From Acanthosoma haemorrhoidale (Eukaryota; Arthropoda; Insecta; Hemiptera; Acanthosomatidae): 64,000 nucleotides of DNA. Below the pieces are notes generated by a model. It worked only from the letters and a program-made list of their open reading frames with translations, was not told where the DNA came from and made no database searches. How positions within the stretch are numbered: position 1 is the stretch's first letter; the number at the start of each line of letters is the position of its first letter. Position numbers and translations under genes: made by a program. The stretch lies in the NCBI GenBank assembly GCA_930367205.1, contig OV884015.1:80243341-80307340 (forward strand), in the 5' to 3' direction. Positions 21,800-36,690 of the stretch are shown one piece after another.

Positions 21800-23299
21800 A
21801 AAGAATAACTTTGAAGAGACTAGAGGCATGATGAACAAACCATTGTGCAAGTATTCATATGCAAATGTATCTTTCTAAACATCAATACCTTGGAAAATAA
21901 TAATATTTTATAAAAAAAACAATGTATATGAATAAAAGAAGATACTATGGGAGTCACGTCAAGTTGTTTCCCCCCCCTTTTTTTTTATTTTATACTAATA
22001 CAAACATAATATAAATTACAGATTCAATAATTTTATAGGCAGCTGATCACCCCATGGATGATCCCTTTCTAGCTACTGAGCTATAAATAAACTAATGAAA
22101 ACAACTCTAAATTGCGTAACTACATGTGAAAATAATACTGGCGCAAGAGACGATATAACACACTGGAGATAAGTTGTCATGAAACATGAAACCCTTAAAA
22201 TGAAGAAATGAAAGTAAGACTAAAGAGCTTTTAGAAACGGCTGCAGCGGTCACATTAGTCAGATTACCCACCCGTAAGTTTTCACTGCCTCTGTCGTAAG
22301 ACTAGACAAATTATTATATACAATTAATATTCTAAGTGCAGTACATATAAGCTTTATCTTAAACGGTGAATCAGCAGCTGATGCTGTAAAATGAATTAAA
22401 ATTATCACCACTACTGTAATCACGACATTTTAAGGATACATATCGTGAAATTAATACGTGAGGTCTTGTGACCGTGGCGCCTTGTGCAACCGAGACCTTT
22501 TAATGTCATACAGAGAAAAAAACGGCCGGAGAAAGTAACAAGGTTTGTTACTTAATAAACATAGGCACAAAACGTCGGCAGTTTATTTTTCCAATGACAA
22601 ATGAAATGATCATCATAAAGATAAATCCCGAGTGTGAATGTTGAAGGAAAATAACCGTTATTCTCAGCATAAATAACTAGACAAACAATTACGTAAGTGG
22701 AAATAGTTTTTTTCACAAATGAAAGTATGCAAAGGAGGGGGGGGGTTACCATAGACCATGCATTAGGGAATGGTCACGTCTCTTAGCCTGTTATTAGTCC
22801 GCCGTGGATACTCTCCCATGGCTAGCGTGAGAAACGTAATAAATGTTGCATGAAAATTTACCAACGGCCTGGGGTAAGCATGAACTTCGTTTCATGCAAA
22901 CTTGAATGTAGCAAGTCAGTCATGTTTGAGGGAAACAAAACGGTTTTCCTATCTCACAGAACCAATTTCGCAAGGAAAATATTGGTGTTTTGAAAAACCG
23001 ACAACTAATTATAACGTAGATTTTACTCGAAGATAATCTAAATGTAGTGATGCTACAGGAAATACAAAATAATTTGTAAATAGATTCACCTGAGGATCTA
23101 TAATTATATATGATTATCGGTAAATTTAAAGAAGCTATGAAGAAAAAAAACAAAAAAAAAAAAAACGTAGATTTTAAAGGAACATGATTCAATATACGTG
23201 TAGACAAGCGTGGATCATAAATGAACATTTAAAGAGTTCCTAGAAATTTTCTCTAATCGATGTATCAATGTACAGTGCAACGTTAACTGTATATCTGAT
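21800..23299. other. AT-rich spacer, no gene recognised
   Basis: Contains C/T runs near 21971..21986, a G run at 22737..22745 and an A-rich tract near 23143..23164. Short open frames only, none with a recognisable motif. Confidence 0.4.
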
Positions 23300-23392
23300 A
23301 AACAATAAAATACTGACAAGGATTCGAACCCATTAGCGCAAGTTATCTGGTCAAGCAATTTTCTCACTGAGCTTCCGTAGGACCCACTAAAC
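23300..23392 (-). repeat. tRNA-derived SINE head or tRNA pseudogene
   Basis: On the minus strand GGGTTCGAATCC (about 23332..23321) is a perfect pol III B box / T-loop. About 50 bases upstream, GGAAGCTCAGTGAGA resembles the A box / D-arm. The acceptor stem does not pair and the anticodon stem is poor, so it is not a working tRNA. No A-tail or target duplication was identified with confidence. Confidence 0.5.
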
Positions 23393-26300
23393 CTAGTCAG
23401 TTCCTGATCTCTAGACTGAACTCAAATAAATTATCGAAAGTGTGAGTGCTACAATATCTGCAAGGAATCTACAAACAGAATACAAATTACTAATAATTAT
23501 GTGCAATAATGATAAAAATATTACGTTTAGTCTCTGCCATCAGCTTGTTTATGTCACAACAAATCACCCACTCAGAAATACTTTCCTGTTGGGTTTCTTC
23601 ACATTTAGACAATATAGGAGGCAAATCTGACGATATATAGCTGCAGAAGATGAGCTGTGATTTTGCCAAACCCTTGTGTATGGCATAATATTGAAAATAT
23701 ACGTAAGCAATTGGCAGAGAAATTTGGAACATATAATGGTTCTAGAAAATAATATTGCGAATCTCACTTAGTAATGATCAAGTTGAACCAATAATATATT
23801 TCGGTCAAAAATAGATTAGTTTTAATTATAATTTTTAATTATATGTCTTACATTTACAAAAAAGGTTGAATAGAAAAAGGTCTTGAAAAACCTGTTGAAA
23901 ATGTTCTATCTAGTCGTTTCGAATATATAAGATATAGACGACTAATAGGTTCTCAAAAATAAACCGAAAATAGGCTAATTTTATTTTAACATAAAATTGG
24001 TCAACGAATTCATTGTTATTTTTAGTTTTTTCTACAAAACCCTAACTTAAACGCGTAATGATAATTATTCGTTAACTTTTTATCATATTGCGAATAGCTA
24101 CAAGAATATACAGCATTTAAATTATCAGTCGATAAAATTCCACCCGTATCCAGTTGTTTTTTGTTGTACATACTAGACATATATGTACATACTGTCCTCA
24201 ACGCACCCTATGCATATATGAATGTATAAGGTGGTAAGGATCTTCAGATAAGAATGTAAAGCAAACATATATCTTTGCTACATAGCAAGCTACGAGTAAA
24301 CAAATTCTTAGGACCGATAAGGGAACATATTTAGACATATATCTAGAGACGAGGAGAATACCGTGATAAGAGGAGGCGGTCGATAAGGGGAGGACCTTGT
24401 ACGGCCTTGATCAGATCACCTGAGAGCACCTTACGTAAGGGTGACGTCAGCCCAGACAATGATGGGAAGTAGGGTCTTTAGGGAACTGCTCCGATTATAA
24501 TTGGGCTTATACCAGCAGTAGAGTAGGCAGGGATGATTCGATATCAGGTAATATTGGTAATAAAGGTCGCAATTGGCGAAGCTGGGGGTAATCCATAAAT
24601 TAGTATCGAATCAATTTTTAATTATTATGAGTACTCAAAGGGTTATAGAATTAATATTTTTCATTTTTAACACCGATCTATACCTTGAATTTCTTCTTTG
24701 CAAAGCCTACGGGGTTTAGTAACAACCTCGAACATACAATCCTTACAATCAAAAGTACTAACGAGATTAGTGAGCGCTCCTTTTTATACAACAATTAAAT
24801 CCCATTATAGAAATCTCAGGAAAGACCTCGGGAAGACGGGGCAGCAGGACTGTCAAGTGTCAACTCCCAGATCCTTCTCCATGACTAGGAAGGTGACAAT
24901 TCTGCAGCTAATTTGGGAGAATCTCTTGACTATGTATATTTGTCTACATTGTAAGAATATATTTTAAATAAAGTATAACTAGATCTTTTATGAAATTTCT
25001 TTGACCTTTTGTGGTAGAGAGGTAATTTTCTTAAAAATAAGTATTAAAATAAATTTCTAATCTTATGAACCGACTTTTCAGGTCTCCAAATATAAAATAC
25101 ATATACGATAGGAAACAGAGACAGAAACATTATCAAACTAATGAGTTACTTTGATCCTGATCAAACTGTCTAAAAATAATCATTTAATAACAATGGTGAA
25201 ATTGTTACATGTTGAGATAGGCTGTTTAAATGTATTATTTAAATAGTTCACCTTGATATGAGGATAGTAGGACCAAGAGCGAATCCATTTTTACGATTTC
25301 TTCGGTTTTAATAAAACCTAAAACCCTGTTCAGTTCTTTGTAAGTCCCCGTTATAACCAAGAGAAATACAATTTTGCATAGCAGTCCTATTTTATGTTGC
25401 GACTGGTATCTCCATCAAACATGATTTCCATTAATTATTTTATTATCATGAGGAGATAAAAAATAAATATTTTTTCCGTAATTTCGAAAAAGCTGTCAAA
25501 TTAATCATCTCAAAGATTACAAATATGTAATATATGCTCAGTCCTTTTAAACTATACCAAGAGATAGTTTGAATCAAAACTTGAGTCAGATTCTAGTCAT
25601 ATTTTGCATGGTAGCTCCATTTGATGCTAAAGTAAAAGACATTACATGAAAAATACTGAATGGTTATTAATCTAATTATTTAGTAATTGAAGTATTAATA
25701 CTGAGTAAGGTATAAAATTAAATATCTCGACTATAATAATATGTGGTGTGTGTTGTGGCTCACCAACAGGGATATTTTAATACTAGCAGGCATTTAGTAT
25801 ACCTTCAAAATTTGCGACGTGTTTTATTTCTACTACGATATTCTAAAAAACATTTGAGATCACGCCTATGCGATAAAATTCTAATGTTAAAATAATAATG
25901 GGTCGGAAAAATTCCACTTAACTGGAAAGGGGGGAAAATGCCTGAATGGGCAGTAGGTCGAGTTGTGGTTTTCACAGCTAATAAATCTGGAACATTCCCC
26001 TTTATTGGAGGAAAAAGCGTCGATCATTTCTAAAACGAAAGTTACAATAACTATAAAATAGAAACAGGCCTAGACACAATACCTAAGAGGTAAGCCGAAG
26101 GTGTTCTCTTGCGCATATAGTTTTCCTCACTCCATGGGTTTGATTCTAGTCAGATACCGCGGGAGCCATATAACCTCTTTGAAATTTTCAAGCTAATATT
26201 TTAACACACAAATAAATTAAAAAATACAAACTGAAGATATGTTTACTTGACACCAACTGCATTTCTTAATTACTAATTAATTTAACACTCCAGGGGTCCC

Positions 26301-29300
26301 TGAGACCATGTTTAGTTCAGCTCCGAGGACTTAGGACAATGGAGGAACAGAGGATTAGGAATTTTCCATATTATTAAACTTAGTCAACATCGGTTAAGTG
26401 TGGTCATGTTTCTCTTAGTTCCTCGTGGTTTTTGCTAATATCCACTGTAACTAGTCAATCTGGTAGATGGAGTAAGGTTCCTCTAGGACCGGATCTACAA
26501 ATGTTGGGCCCCCTGGAAAGCTTCACAAAATACCCCTCGAACTACAGGGGTTCTGGGGTATTTTTAAACTAAACGCTTAGAAATCACATTTTACAGTTCT
26601 TCTGTACACTTAAAATCTAGAGAAACGTGTTGGCAAGTTTTCTTGATAAAAACGATTTTTTTCCTTTGCTCCGTTATGTCTTATTAGACTTTGAAGATTA
26701 TTTAGATCACTTTAGCTAAACTTTCTTCTATTTCAATACCCCTGAAGCAAAAATTCAGGGAAAACGGTTAGACAATATTATATAAAACATTGGGGCGTTC
26801 TTTGGGCGTGGTTTTCCAAATCCTTGCGGGTCCCCTTTCATGCTTACAGCCCCCACCACGCCGCGGGGTTTTGCGGTGCCCTGATCCCGACCATGGCTGC
26901 CTCCTGGGATCTCGCCAATCTACTGGGTCACTTGGGCTCTGCCCCCGGCTCAAATTGCGGACCCATATTAGATCTGTTTTAAATCGTAATTTTTAAAGGG
27001 GTTGATGACCGGCCTAACGATTTTGCGCATTAAAGTTCTAAAACCCAACTAACTATTGGTCTATTGGGGTTCCAGCCCCATTCCTGTCACAGTATTTTTC
27101 TTTGGCTATTAATTGTTAAAAAAGAAGATAAATTATTAAAACGAATAAAGATAACGTGAAACAAAGCATTATGTTGCAGCATGGAAATGGCCCTGGATAG
27201 CTCAAGTTTTTGACATAAACTGGAATCATAAAATAAATATTCTATAAAATTATAAATAAGTGGATGAGTTTGTTGGGTATTGGCTGGTGATCGAGATATG
27301 CTGAGAAAGTCTGTTAATCGACTTGATGAAAATTTATTTCATCTTAAGCCATTATCCCAATAACATCACCTCCTGTATAGCGACATCGAGTCTGTTCTTT
27401 TTCAATACTCCTCAATAACTTCAAACTATAAAGAAATTATACAAATTTTTCATTGCTATCCGTTAGGGCCAAAAACTTCGCATTTCAACCAGGTCATGAT
27501 CCTAAAACGTATACCTTGCCCCTTAAAACTAGATCAAGGTTGATTTTAGAGAAAACTAAGACATTGTAAGTTTAAATGAAATCTATTTTTTTTTAAATGA
27601 AAATGAAAACTTGTGCGATTAAGTCATGAAATATTATGAAATGGTGGTGATTTTGCGACAATCGCGAAGTTCTCAAGATGACTGAATATAAATAACTCAA
27701 ATAAACCAACAGAACGTACACAAAACATACAATTATCTCATAGAGAATAACCCAACAGCGAAACGAACCCTCGCAGAACTAATTCAACACTAATGACGGT
27801 CAGATTACTGTTTCATAACTTAAGCAGACTGGAATAAGCCCCTGTGCTATACCGTAACAGACAAAATCGTTAGAAAGTACTTCCCACATTACTATTTTAG
27901 ACAATGGCTCCAAAGGGGACAGCCTTGGTTGTTTAGAAAATCCTGAAAACGTTTCATCACTCTTTTCTTTTCTTTTTTTTTTTTTGTTGTGTTTTAGAAA
28001 TACTAAATAATGTTCATTTTCCATAGGAGCTGGCACTTTTCCCAAAGAGGGAAAATGAGAGATATTAATCTTCCTGAGACGCAACGGGTGAATTTCTTTG
28101 AAGCTCAAGGAAGACAGGTCTGTGTTCTCGACGTCTCCTAATCGGGTTGCAGCCCTACAAGCAAGGTCTTGTCAGTCATTACTCGCCTCAGCCATTTTAC
28201 CTTGTAATATCTTTCTTATATACCGTCGCAAGGACAATGGAGATATAGAATATAACAATAGTAATAATAAAGTAAATATATTTCCGTATCAACAAAAAGA
28301 ATACAATGATTACACAAAAACAAGTACGCATTACTTAACAGCAAGAGTGATTTCGAAAAAGAAAAAAATCTTTCTGTTATTCTTAAAATATTCTAACTTT
28401 TTTCACAAAATACACCGATTCATATAGTAAATTTCGTAGTGGTAAGGATAGCACTATTATTATGAATAACAAAGTTGTATAAATTACAATTTTTAATTCC
28501 GTTTCAGTTAACAATAGTTTCTTTTTATATTAGTTCGATTTCCACTAAGACATGTTCGAAGGAAATCTTTGAGAGGCTAAAAAAAACTGAAAACGTGTCC
28601 GCAGAAATATTTGCTTGGTTGTAAAAATTCTTTAATTCATAATTTTGTGGGCTAGCTTCTTTGTTAAGTGTTTGATGAGTTTAAAAGTTTAAATATGTAT
28701 TTCGGCTGTAGGTTTACTGTACAAATGCAGATTGTCTTTAATCCAGTTTGTAGGTGCTAAGCGTTTATGGCCAAGTATTCATTTAATACCAAATTTCTGC
28801 ATTTCTTCAACTTCCGTTAACTTCTGTCCTTGGGATATACAAAGAATGTAATTGTAAGTATAGGACAAAACAAATTTGATACATTTGTATCTTATTACTT
28901 TTAAAGATGATCAGTAAACTTTGATAAGCTGCGACATGAAAGATCAATATTACCGACCGTCTAGATATTTAAAACCTAGAACCATTTTCTATTGCTTTGC
29001 TCAATGTTTTCAAGACATTTAATTTGTTGAGTTATAATTTTAAAACGAGTGAAGGAAAGAAATTGTATGATTGCTATAGCATACATGGATGTGGGGGAAC
29101 GGACATGGCGTCGATAATTCAAGAATCGATAGTTCATTAGGAGGGGGGTTGTATCACGCTTCAATGTACAGCTAAGTCTTCCCTGTAACTACATAATGTT
29201 ATACAGTATCACCTATCGGGAGGGGTGGGAAATTAAACTGAGATGCTCGATTCACGAGAATCAAACATCAAAGATAAATAGCTTCAATCAGAAAATGCTT

Positions 29301-29573
29301 TCAATTAAAAATGGTTCGTACAATTCATTTACAGATACTTTGTACGGGAGAATTCGCAGCGATGCAGGTTAAAACGGGTCGGAATAGAAGTATCCCTCAG
29401 TGCCAATTATTTCTAAGCCTAAGGCACCACTCATAACTTCTGTTGTGAGCTTTTAATGAGGCTAGGCTATAACTTCAGTTTAGTGGACTGGTGCGGTGAA
29501 CAAAATGCGTTCAATTTACACGCATTAATAATTACAGCTATTGAAACCTTATATCATATATTATTATTCAAAA
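23393..29573. other. Gene-poor AT-rich DNA with scattered GC-richer patches
   Basis: GC-richer patches occur at about 24330..24590 and 26790..26960. The latter stays open on both strands for about 60 codons but has no recognisable domain. GGGTTTGATTCT at about 26138 resembles a B box without a good partner A box. No splice-bordered exon or RNA gene could be supported. Confidence 0.35.
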
Positions 29574-29640
29574 TCTTTATTGTGATAAAATTACAATCTG
29601 CCTTACTGGGAAATAAATAATTGTGGTCAATGTTCTCCTA
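29574..29640 (-). mobile_element. Tail-only copy of the jockey-like LINE
   Basis: About 65 bases matching the 3' end of the element at 5425..5955, including the GGCAGATTGTAATTTTATC phrase on the minus strand followed by an AATAAAG-type end. Such very short 5'-truncated copies are typical of target-primed reverse transcription that aborts early. Confidence 0.6.
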
Positions 29641-32600
29641 AAGCTACGATAAAGTAATAGGCCAATTTAACGAGTTACTGAAAAGCTCCAAGTTTGTGGG
29701 AGGTAGCCCTAATCTTGCAGCCATTCTATATTTATCTCACTCTAGAATCTGATGCAGACGTACATTGCAAGTAGAGACGTCGATCAATAATAAATTTCAA
29801 CAAAATCAAACATCTTTCTTTCAGTAAATATCCCAAACAACAATCCACTCAAACCTAATATCATTGCTAACTATAAACATTTAATTAATTATGGCTCCCA
29901 TGTATATTTCTGATCCATTATACAAATTAAAGTACATTTTTGATAATATATGCAACGCGGATAGTATTGTAATATAAGGGGCATAAAAACAAAACAATTT
30001 GTGTATTATAAATATCTCTCATCTGATTGGTTCTTATGATTAAAAGATGATTCTTTGCTTTTCTGGCCTTCCTTCACCAATAAATCCCAAAAATGTACAA
30101 GAAAAGTATCAACATAAATTACAGGAAAGATCGACTTGTTGTTTTATTGCTGGCTGTGGGTTTAGATTATGTGAATAACGTAATATTTTGTCCTAAGTTA
30201 AACTTATAGGAAGACAAAATTGGACATTACTTACAAAATATCAATTTTTAGCGTTTAGATGGAGGGAGAGTAAATATCATGAAAAGCACTTCAAAAGATT
30301 TAGGACTGTCTATTAACACAAGTCCTTTAATACTTTCCAAGCACAATCAACAAAATGCTTGGCCAAAAGCGAAACGCGGATCGGAGAAATTTGACGCTGA
30401 TTGCATTCGCTATATCCACTGGATGACGCTATCCCGAACCACTTTCTTCAACTGGATGGAATCAAATACAAGGACTGGAAAGTGGAAATGGTCAAAAGTA
30501 CACAGCTGGAAGCTGCACGGAGGACAACATCGTGAGTCCTCCCATCCCTATAATACAGCTCTCAGGAAGGCAACGTTCGGACATTACCTGAATTACCAAA
30601 CTCGTACAAAGGGAGGGACGTTTTTCCAGCTTTTCGAAGACAACTTTCTACCCGGCACTGATCGCTGGTTAATGAGCCTCACGTAGCGAGACAGTTCCAC
30701 CTCTTGGCCGGCTAAGTACAAAAGGAAATATTTATCAATAGATAACTATCCATTTAAATTTAATCTCTCAGCTGGAAACCGATCCGTCAATAATTCGTGT
30801 AATTATTGTCCTGAAAAAGGAATACGACACTAACAACTTGGAGAAAACTAACCCGAAATAAGGGTTAATTGAATAACCCAGTTACAATTTACAGATCATT
30901 AAATCTGAAGATTAAACAATCTTTTTTTAATGGTTAGATTCTGCATTGTTTTATAAACTCGTAGGTAGTATGAAAACCAGCGATTTCCATTTTACTAAAA
31001 TATTATACCTACTTCTAAGAACCCAATATGGTTCGTAACACTTTCACAAATAAGAGGAGATTGCTATCACCCACACAACCGATTTGAGTATAGAGTCAAT
31101 GTTTAGTGTTCCCTCTGTGTGCCTCGTTTATGTTCAGGCAAGATCTCTGTTTGATCAGGATACATAAAATTTTACATTTTACACAATTTAGCCATCTGAC
31201 CTGACGACATAGCTAATAAACTGAACTCTATCAAAATAATTAATTATAATGTAATAGGGTCTAGTCTTTTTTAAAATTGTATATGCTTTTATTGTATTAC
31301 CAACTAAAGTAGGAACTAAATTTAACTGTTTTAGTTAAAGATTTGGTGAAAAATGCAAGATGTCTCATTACTATGAGTCAATCTTATTCTCCTACTCCTG
31401 ATACTGAAAGGGAGGCTTCCTCTACATAACTACTAATTTTCAGGGGCGTCAACGGTATTTTAAACGATTTGCAAGAAAATATGCTTTTGACGTTTCCCAC
31501 TATTAAGTGTACTTTGTCTACTTGAATTTCTGAAAGCGCATTTTTCTAGAAAAAATTGTGTGAATGAGATGAAGTCAAACCATCGAAAAGTGGACGCACG
31601 GAGAAAGAAAAATGTATTTTTAAAAACGGTTCAGGTTAAGTTGGGGGAAAAATATACTGGATTTATTACCAGGCCATCCTATGCATGAATTTTATACGTT
31701 GTCTGTCCTAAAAATGAGATAATTTAAGTGCTGCTCCTTTACGGGGCAACGTTTGGGTCCCCTGGCCATAAATTTAGGGTAACAGGAGATCTAGAAATTG
31801 AATTCTCCCCCCCCCTTTCTGCGTTCATACTAAATTTTTCAATCTTAATTTTCTACAAATACGGAAACTAACAAAAATAATCGCTTCTGTTGTCATTACC
31901 AAATTATATCTATTTCATGAAAATTATAAATACACTTAAGTATTTAGAAAATATCTAATGATAACGTTACATGTTAAAGCCGGTTTCCTTGATGAGAAAT
32001 ACATTTATATTTTTTTTTTTAAATATTAAAGCTTCATCTATTTCAATAATTTAGATTTTAACTGCCAACGTCAGTGCCTGCATTGGGATCATTAAAACAA
32101 AATCATAAGAAGGATCTAGTTTGAAATGTTTATCAAAATAATGTCTTGTGAATCCATTAAGGGTGAGCGTTCCAATATAAACGTCTACTGAACAATGAAC
32201 ATCGGGAAGTCCTCGAGAGAATTACATAAATCGAAATACATTTTTTCTCGAACAACTGATGACATTGCATTTTATATACTTAGAGCCTATTTGAATAGAT
32301 ATAAACAAAAAGGTTAATGAAATATTTTTTCTTTTTTTTCCCTCTCTAGTTCACAAGAATCGGATGGAAATTACTGGAATGAAGTGCTAAAATGAGATCG
32401 TGAGAAGGCAGGATGGAACCGATAACCCAGATAAGCCAATCAGCACTTGGTAGCTATGCAACCGTAGACTCACTGCAGACTTGATCGTGTATATGAAATC
32501 CATAGGCTACGTGATATGCCGGATAGACGGATTATATATTCCCGGCCATTGTGGCCGGTGGCCTATTTCCTCCGCAACATAATTGAGGCACTTTCACGTG

Positions 32601-32837
32601 GAAACTGGCCGGGTCTTTAGTTCTCAAAGTCCCTCCCGGCTGTTCTGCTTTCTTAATACGCGGCGTGTCATCGCGCTAAAGTAGCTTACTCGAGGGCCGC
32701 CAGAGGAGTTCACAGTGAATCATCGTCGTAATGAAGATTTTCTATTAGCACCAATTGAGTTGAAGTTCAGGGCGTTTAAATGAGTTGTAGAAACGCATGG
32801 GGTTAAACGGCCTAAGTACAGCGCAATGGTAGCGTAG
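29641..32837. other. AT-rich spacer with one unexplained 135-codon frame
   Basis: A plus-strand ATG frame at 30279..30686 (135 codons) is unusually rich in Trp, Lys and Thr and resembles no family I know. It has neither splice borders nor a homolog in the window, so I do not call it a gene. A GC-richer patch at 32540..32720 is unassigned. A C run lies near 31807. Confidence 0.3.
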
Positions 32838-33330
32838 CCTATGGCTAAATATACAATCTGGACATACAGTTTAGAGTTATGGGGGAGAGCAAAAAAGTCA
32901 AACATCAAGCGTATCCAATCCTTTCAATTAAAATTCCTGAGAACAATAGTAAATGCCCCTTATTACGTCAGCACCAAACCCCTCCATAACGGTCTTAATA
33001 TACCTTACATTCTTGAAACCATCTCTTCCAAGTTTATGATAATCCATAGTAACATATCCAACCACCTTAATCCCGTATCAAAGTTATTGTACTGCACCAT
33101 GCATCCCTATAATCCTCCTCGGGGACTGAAACTCAGTGGCATCGTGACCTGCAATAAATGCGTGACATTGGGAGTCCTGGCAATGGCCAGCTTCTCCAAT
33201 CATGTCCTGAGCGTATGTGGCTCCCGCGCTCTTCGTCGGCCTCCACCGGCTCGTATCCGGTGACGCGGCTGACGGAGGAGCGTCGGGGGACTTCCAAAGA
33301 CTCCACTTCCTCTTTCGCATGCGAGGAACT
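32838..33330 (+). mobile_element. 5'-truncated jockey-like LINE, copy 2
   Basis: From 32841 the plus strand encodes the C-terminal thumb part of a jockey-type reverse transcriptase: IWTYSLELWG, then KKSNIKRIQSFQLKFLRTIV, NAPYYVS, LNIPYI and MHPYNPPRGLK. After a one-base shift the frame would end QWHRDLQ and stop, matching the normal ...RDLL stop of this family. The 3' UTR that follows, with GTCCTGAGCG and TCTTTCGCATGCGAGG, matches copies 1 and 3. The YxDD motif and all upstream domains are missing, so it is a dead fragment. Confidence 0.78.
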
Positions 33331-36300
33331 TCTGTTCGGAGATCGGGAAGTCCCTGGTTTAAATACGAACCTGACAATGTAATTTTTCTTTGGATAATTA
33401 TTACAAACCAAATAGGCCCAACAATTATAAAATAATACTTTCCTTTACTAAAACAGCTCCAACAGTAGATACCGGTATTCCATTTATTTTAAAGTTTATA
33501 TCTTGCTGAATGGTACGTATCACATGCGATTTTAACGGCAGATTTGTTTTAATTTTGTTCAATTTTGAAGGATTTTATAAATAAAATTCAATAAATCGAG
33601 TTCCACCACTGGATTTCATTTTGTTTTGACACAAATAATAATATTAAAATCCAATTTGGTGGGAAAAAAAACATGTTTGAAATAAATGTCTAAAAAACCC
33701 AGCCCAGGAAAAATAACGGTTTTGGTTTGCTGAACGGAAATCAGAAGGTCCAATGCTGTCACTATTTTTTTATTTTAATGGGATAATTATCCAAACTTGG
33801 AATAGTATACTGTGTGTTTTCTTGTCTTCCCCTTCAACGTATTTGGCTATGAACATCGCTCCATTCCTACTAAAGAATTAAATTTCTATTATTTTAAAAA
33901 TAAAACCGCACTAATTATTCTAGTTGCAGTATCCTCCAATTACCTGATAACCATAAAAATACAATACCGTTCATATTTATAGCAATTTTTTTATTTCCCC
34001 CATAAGTAACAGTTCGGTTAAATGAAAATTGATTTTAATTATGAGGTTGATATATTGAATCTCCTAGGCTTGTTTTGAAATCCCGACCCAAAGGAAGTGC
34101 TAGGGGGCTCTTGAGAAGAATGTGTACGTATTGTATGAACGCTGGTATGAGTGTGAACCATACATACCGAATGAATATAATTTTGTATAACACATGAATG
34201 AGCGCTTAGATCCCAATTACTAATGGTGGATAACCAAATTGTAATTCTACACATAAAGAACTTGAATGAAGGGAAATAAACTGATTTTATTATAATGAAC
34301 TGTTACATCTTCCTTTAATTTAATTCACCGTGGGTTAAGGTAGTGTGAATGAGCACAAGCTTCGACCCAAAGAACAATCGATTATGTCTTTTAATGAAAC
34401 CATCACGAGGAACGAATGGAACCAGATCACGAATAATAGAGATGAGGTCACGGCGGTGAACCATGCCAAGGCGAGAAATGACAAATAAGTAAATGAAACG
34501 TGAACTATGTCAATACGTATGCTAGATGTCATGATTTAATTTAACATTGATTATCACTGAAACTGGGACATGAAACATTTCCCACTGATAATTATTCATG
34601 GAAAAGAAAAATGGCGCATCCTATTTTTTTCCTTTAGGTGTTAATTATGAATAACTATAACTAGAAAGACAAACCACATCACAAACAAAATTGCCAACAT
34701 AATAATAACGATGACAAAATTTTCAATAAATTTGAATACAAAGTAGTTTTTGAAGCTTATTATTTTTCCCCGGGGCCACGCATAAAGTGATATCTGGCGG
34801 GGGAGATCAGAGCTTAAACAATATCACTCAAGATTTTGCATCAGTATCGATAATATTTATATACTATAAATAATTAATTTAAATTATAAAAATATATCAT
34901 TTATTATAGGCACCTACATGATTATGACACACAAAGGAAAGAACAAAGGCAGGATAGCGAAGCCTTAGTAATATCACAAGAAAGTGCACAATCGGCTGAC
35001 ATTCGATACTTTCTTACAACAGGAAACAAAATAGTACAAAGGTTTTTTTTTTCCACTGCTGGCGTTTTAGATCGAATATCAATTCGATATTCATATACGT
35101 TGTTGATATTATATTGTACTTATTGACAATTGGATGTGGTTATGCAAAGGGAACCACAAGCCTTCTAGTACTATAATGGTTTAGCACTTGTAATAAATTC
35201 TACATTATATGCAGTGTTAATAAATACTTTATTATCACTTATCACTTAATATTGTATAAGTACTAGTAAGTTTGCTAGTAAAAAGTCAAATTACTCAAAC
35301 CAACTGTGTGCTGCTTGGCCTACAGGCCAGTTAATCTGGGTTGTTGGAAGTAAGTGTTGGATGTTTCGAAATGGTTTTAATCTGTTCATTTGACAAACAA
35401 TAGTATCTTAAGTTTGCTCCGTTCCAAAGGGTGAGAAAGGCGGGGAGTGAAGTGAGAGGGTGAATTTGGACTTTGTTCAGTTTTGGCGTCTAATTTTTAA
35501 ACGTCGCACCCTACGGAAAATTGTATTATATTATAAATTAAAGAACATTAAATTCGGCGTAAAATTAAATTTAGCTGAAAAAGTCATATGAGTATTTTAA
35601 GTCCTATTTCCCAGGGGGGGGGGGAATCGAGAAAAGGCAAAAACAACTCCCGAGTTTTATTGAAAGGTATAATTTTTCCATAAAATTATTCCACCTAGCA
35701 ATTTCTGTGGAATCGTATAGGTTAATGACATTACAAATATATATTTTAGCTCATCGTTTGAGGATTTTTGAAAAGCACCAACGATATTTTTTCCTTTTCA
35801 GCAAAAGCCTGGGCATTTAGCATTTTTGGCTTGGGAATTTTCGTCTCTTAACAAACGGTAGCAAGTAAAGGGTTAAGAAATCGCGTTTAACGTTTGATGC
35901 CTGCCATGGCACGTAAGGTGTCCTTTAGGTACCTTTAAGGCGTCCTGTAAGCATATGACAAAGATTTAAAAACTCAGGATTTCTATCATTTTATTATGTA
36001 GCTATGCTTTACCTCATTATAAATAAAAAATAAAAGCATAATTCAACGCTCTACAACTATTATTTAATGGTTTTTTTTTCACTTATAATAGCCGTTTTCA
36101 AGTTACAATGGATTAAAAATGACTATATAGGAAGAAAATTCACAGATCAATAGTTTTTAAACTGCCGATTTTGACTCCTCATCCGAATTGACAGTTAAGC
36201 AGAATTTATTGCTCTTTAATTTATGATAAAATAAAGTTTTCACTAGGGTGCACCCTTAAATGTTATAGGGAAGAAACTGAAAAAAGTCCGAAAATCTAAA

Positions 36301-36690
36301 TTTTCTAATGCCTCTCTCCCTCTGCCTTCACTTGGAACGGGGAAACTTAGCATACCAGTATTTAACGTCAAAGGAACAGATTAAAACCATATTAATTATC
36401 ACGCATTTCTCTAGGTACAACCTCCAGTGGACTCTCACCAAAGTGCTTAGATCAGGCACACCTCAGCCGAGGTCCCCACACTCCTCAATTCCCTCACCCA
36501 ACCTTCAAATAGGTCTCTCCTAGAAAAAGCATTACATTCATTCCAATAATTTCCATGTTATTTTCAAATCCAGAGCTTTGAGGGAGGAAAAAAAATTAAC
36601 GATTTTCAGATTTCGAACGCTCACCACTAACTACGGTGTCCGAAAGGTTTAGATTAACTGACCAACTACTATTGCACATCCAATTAATAG
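33331..36690. other. AT-rich spacer, no gene recognised
   Basis: Contains a G run near 35614..35624 and generic AT-rich DNA. Open frames at 34039..34254 and 34335..34532 (minus) have no recognisable motif or splice context. Confidence 0.4.

Noticed and set aside
26080..26165. Possible SINE on the plus strand with GGGTTTGATTCT
   Set aside because: No acceptable A box at the right distance.
30279..30686. 135-codon plus-strand open frame, Trp/Lys-rich
   Set aside because: No motif, no splice context and odd composition; kept only as an unexplained open frame.
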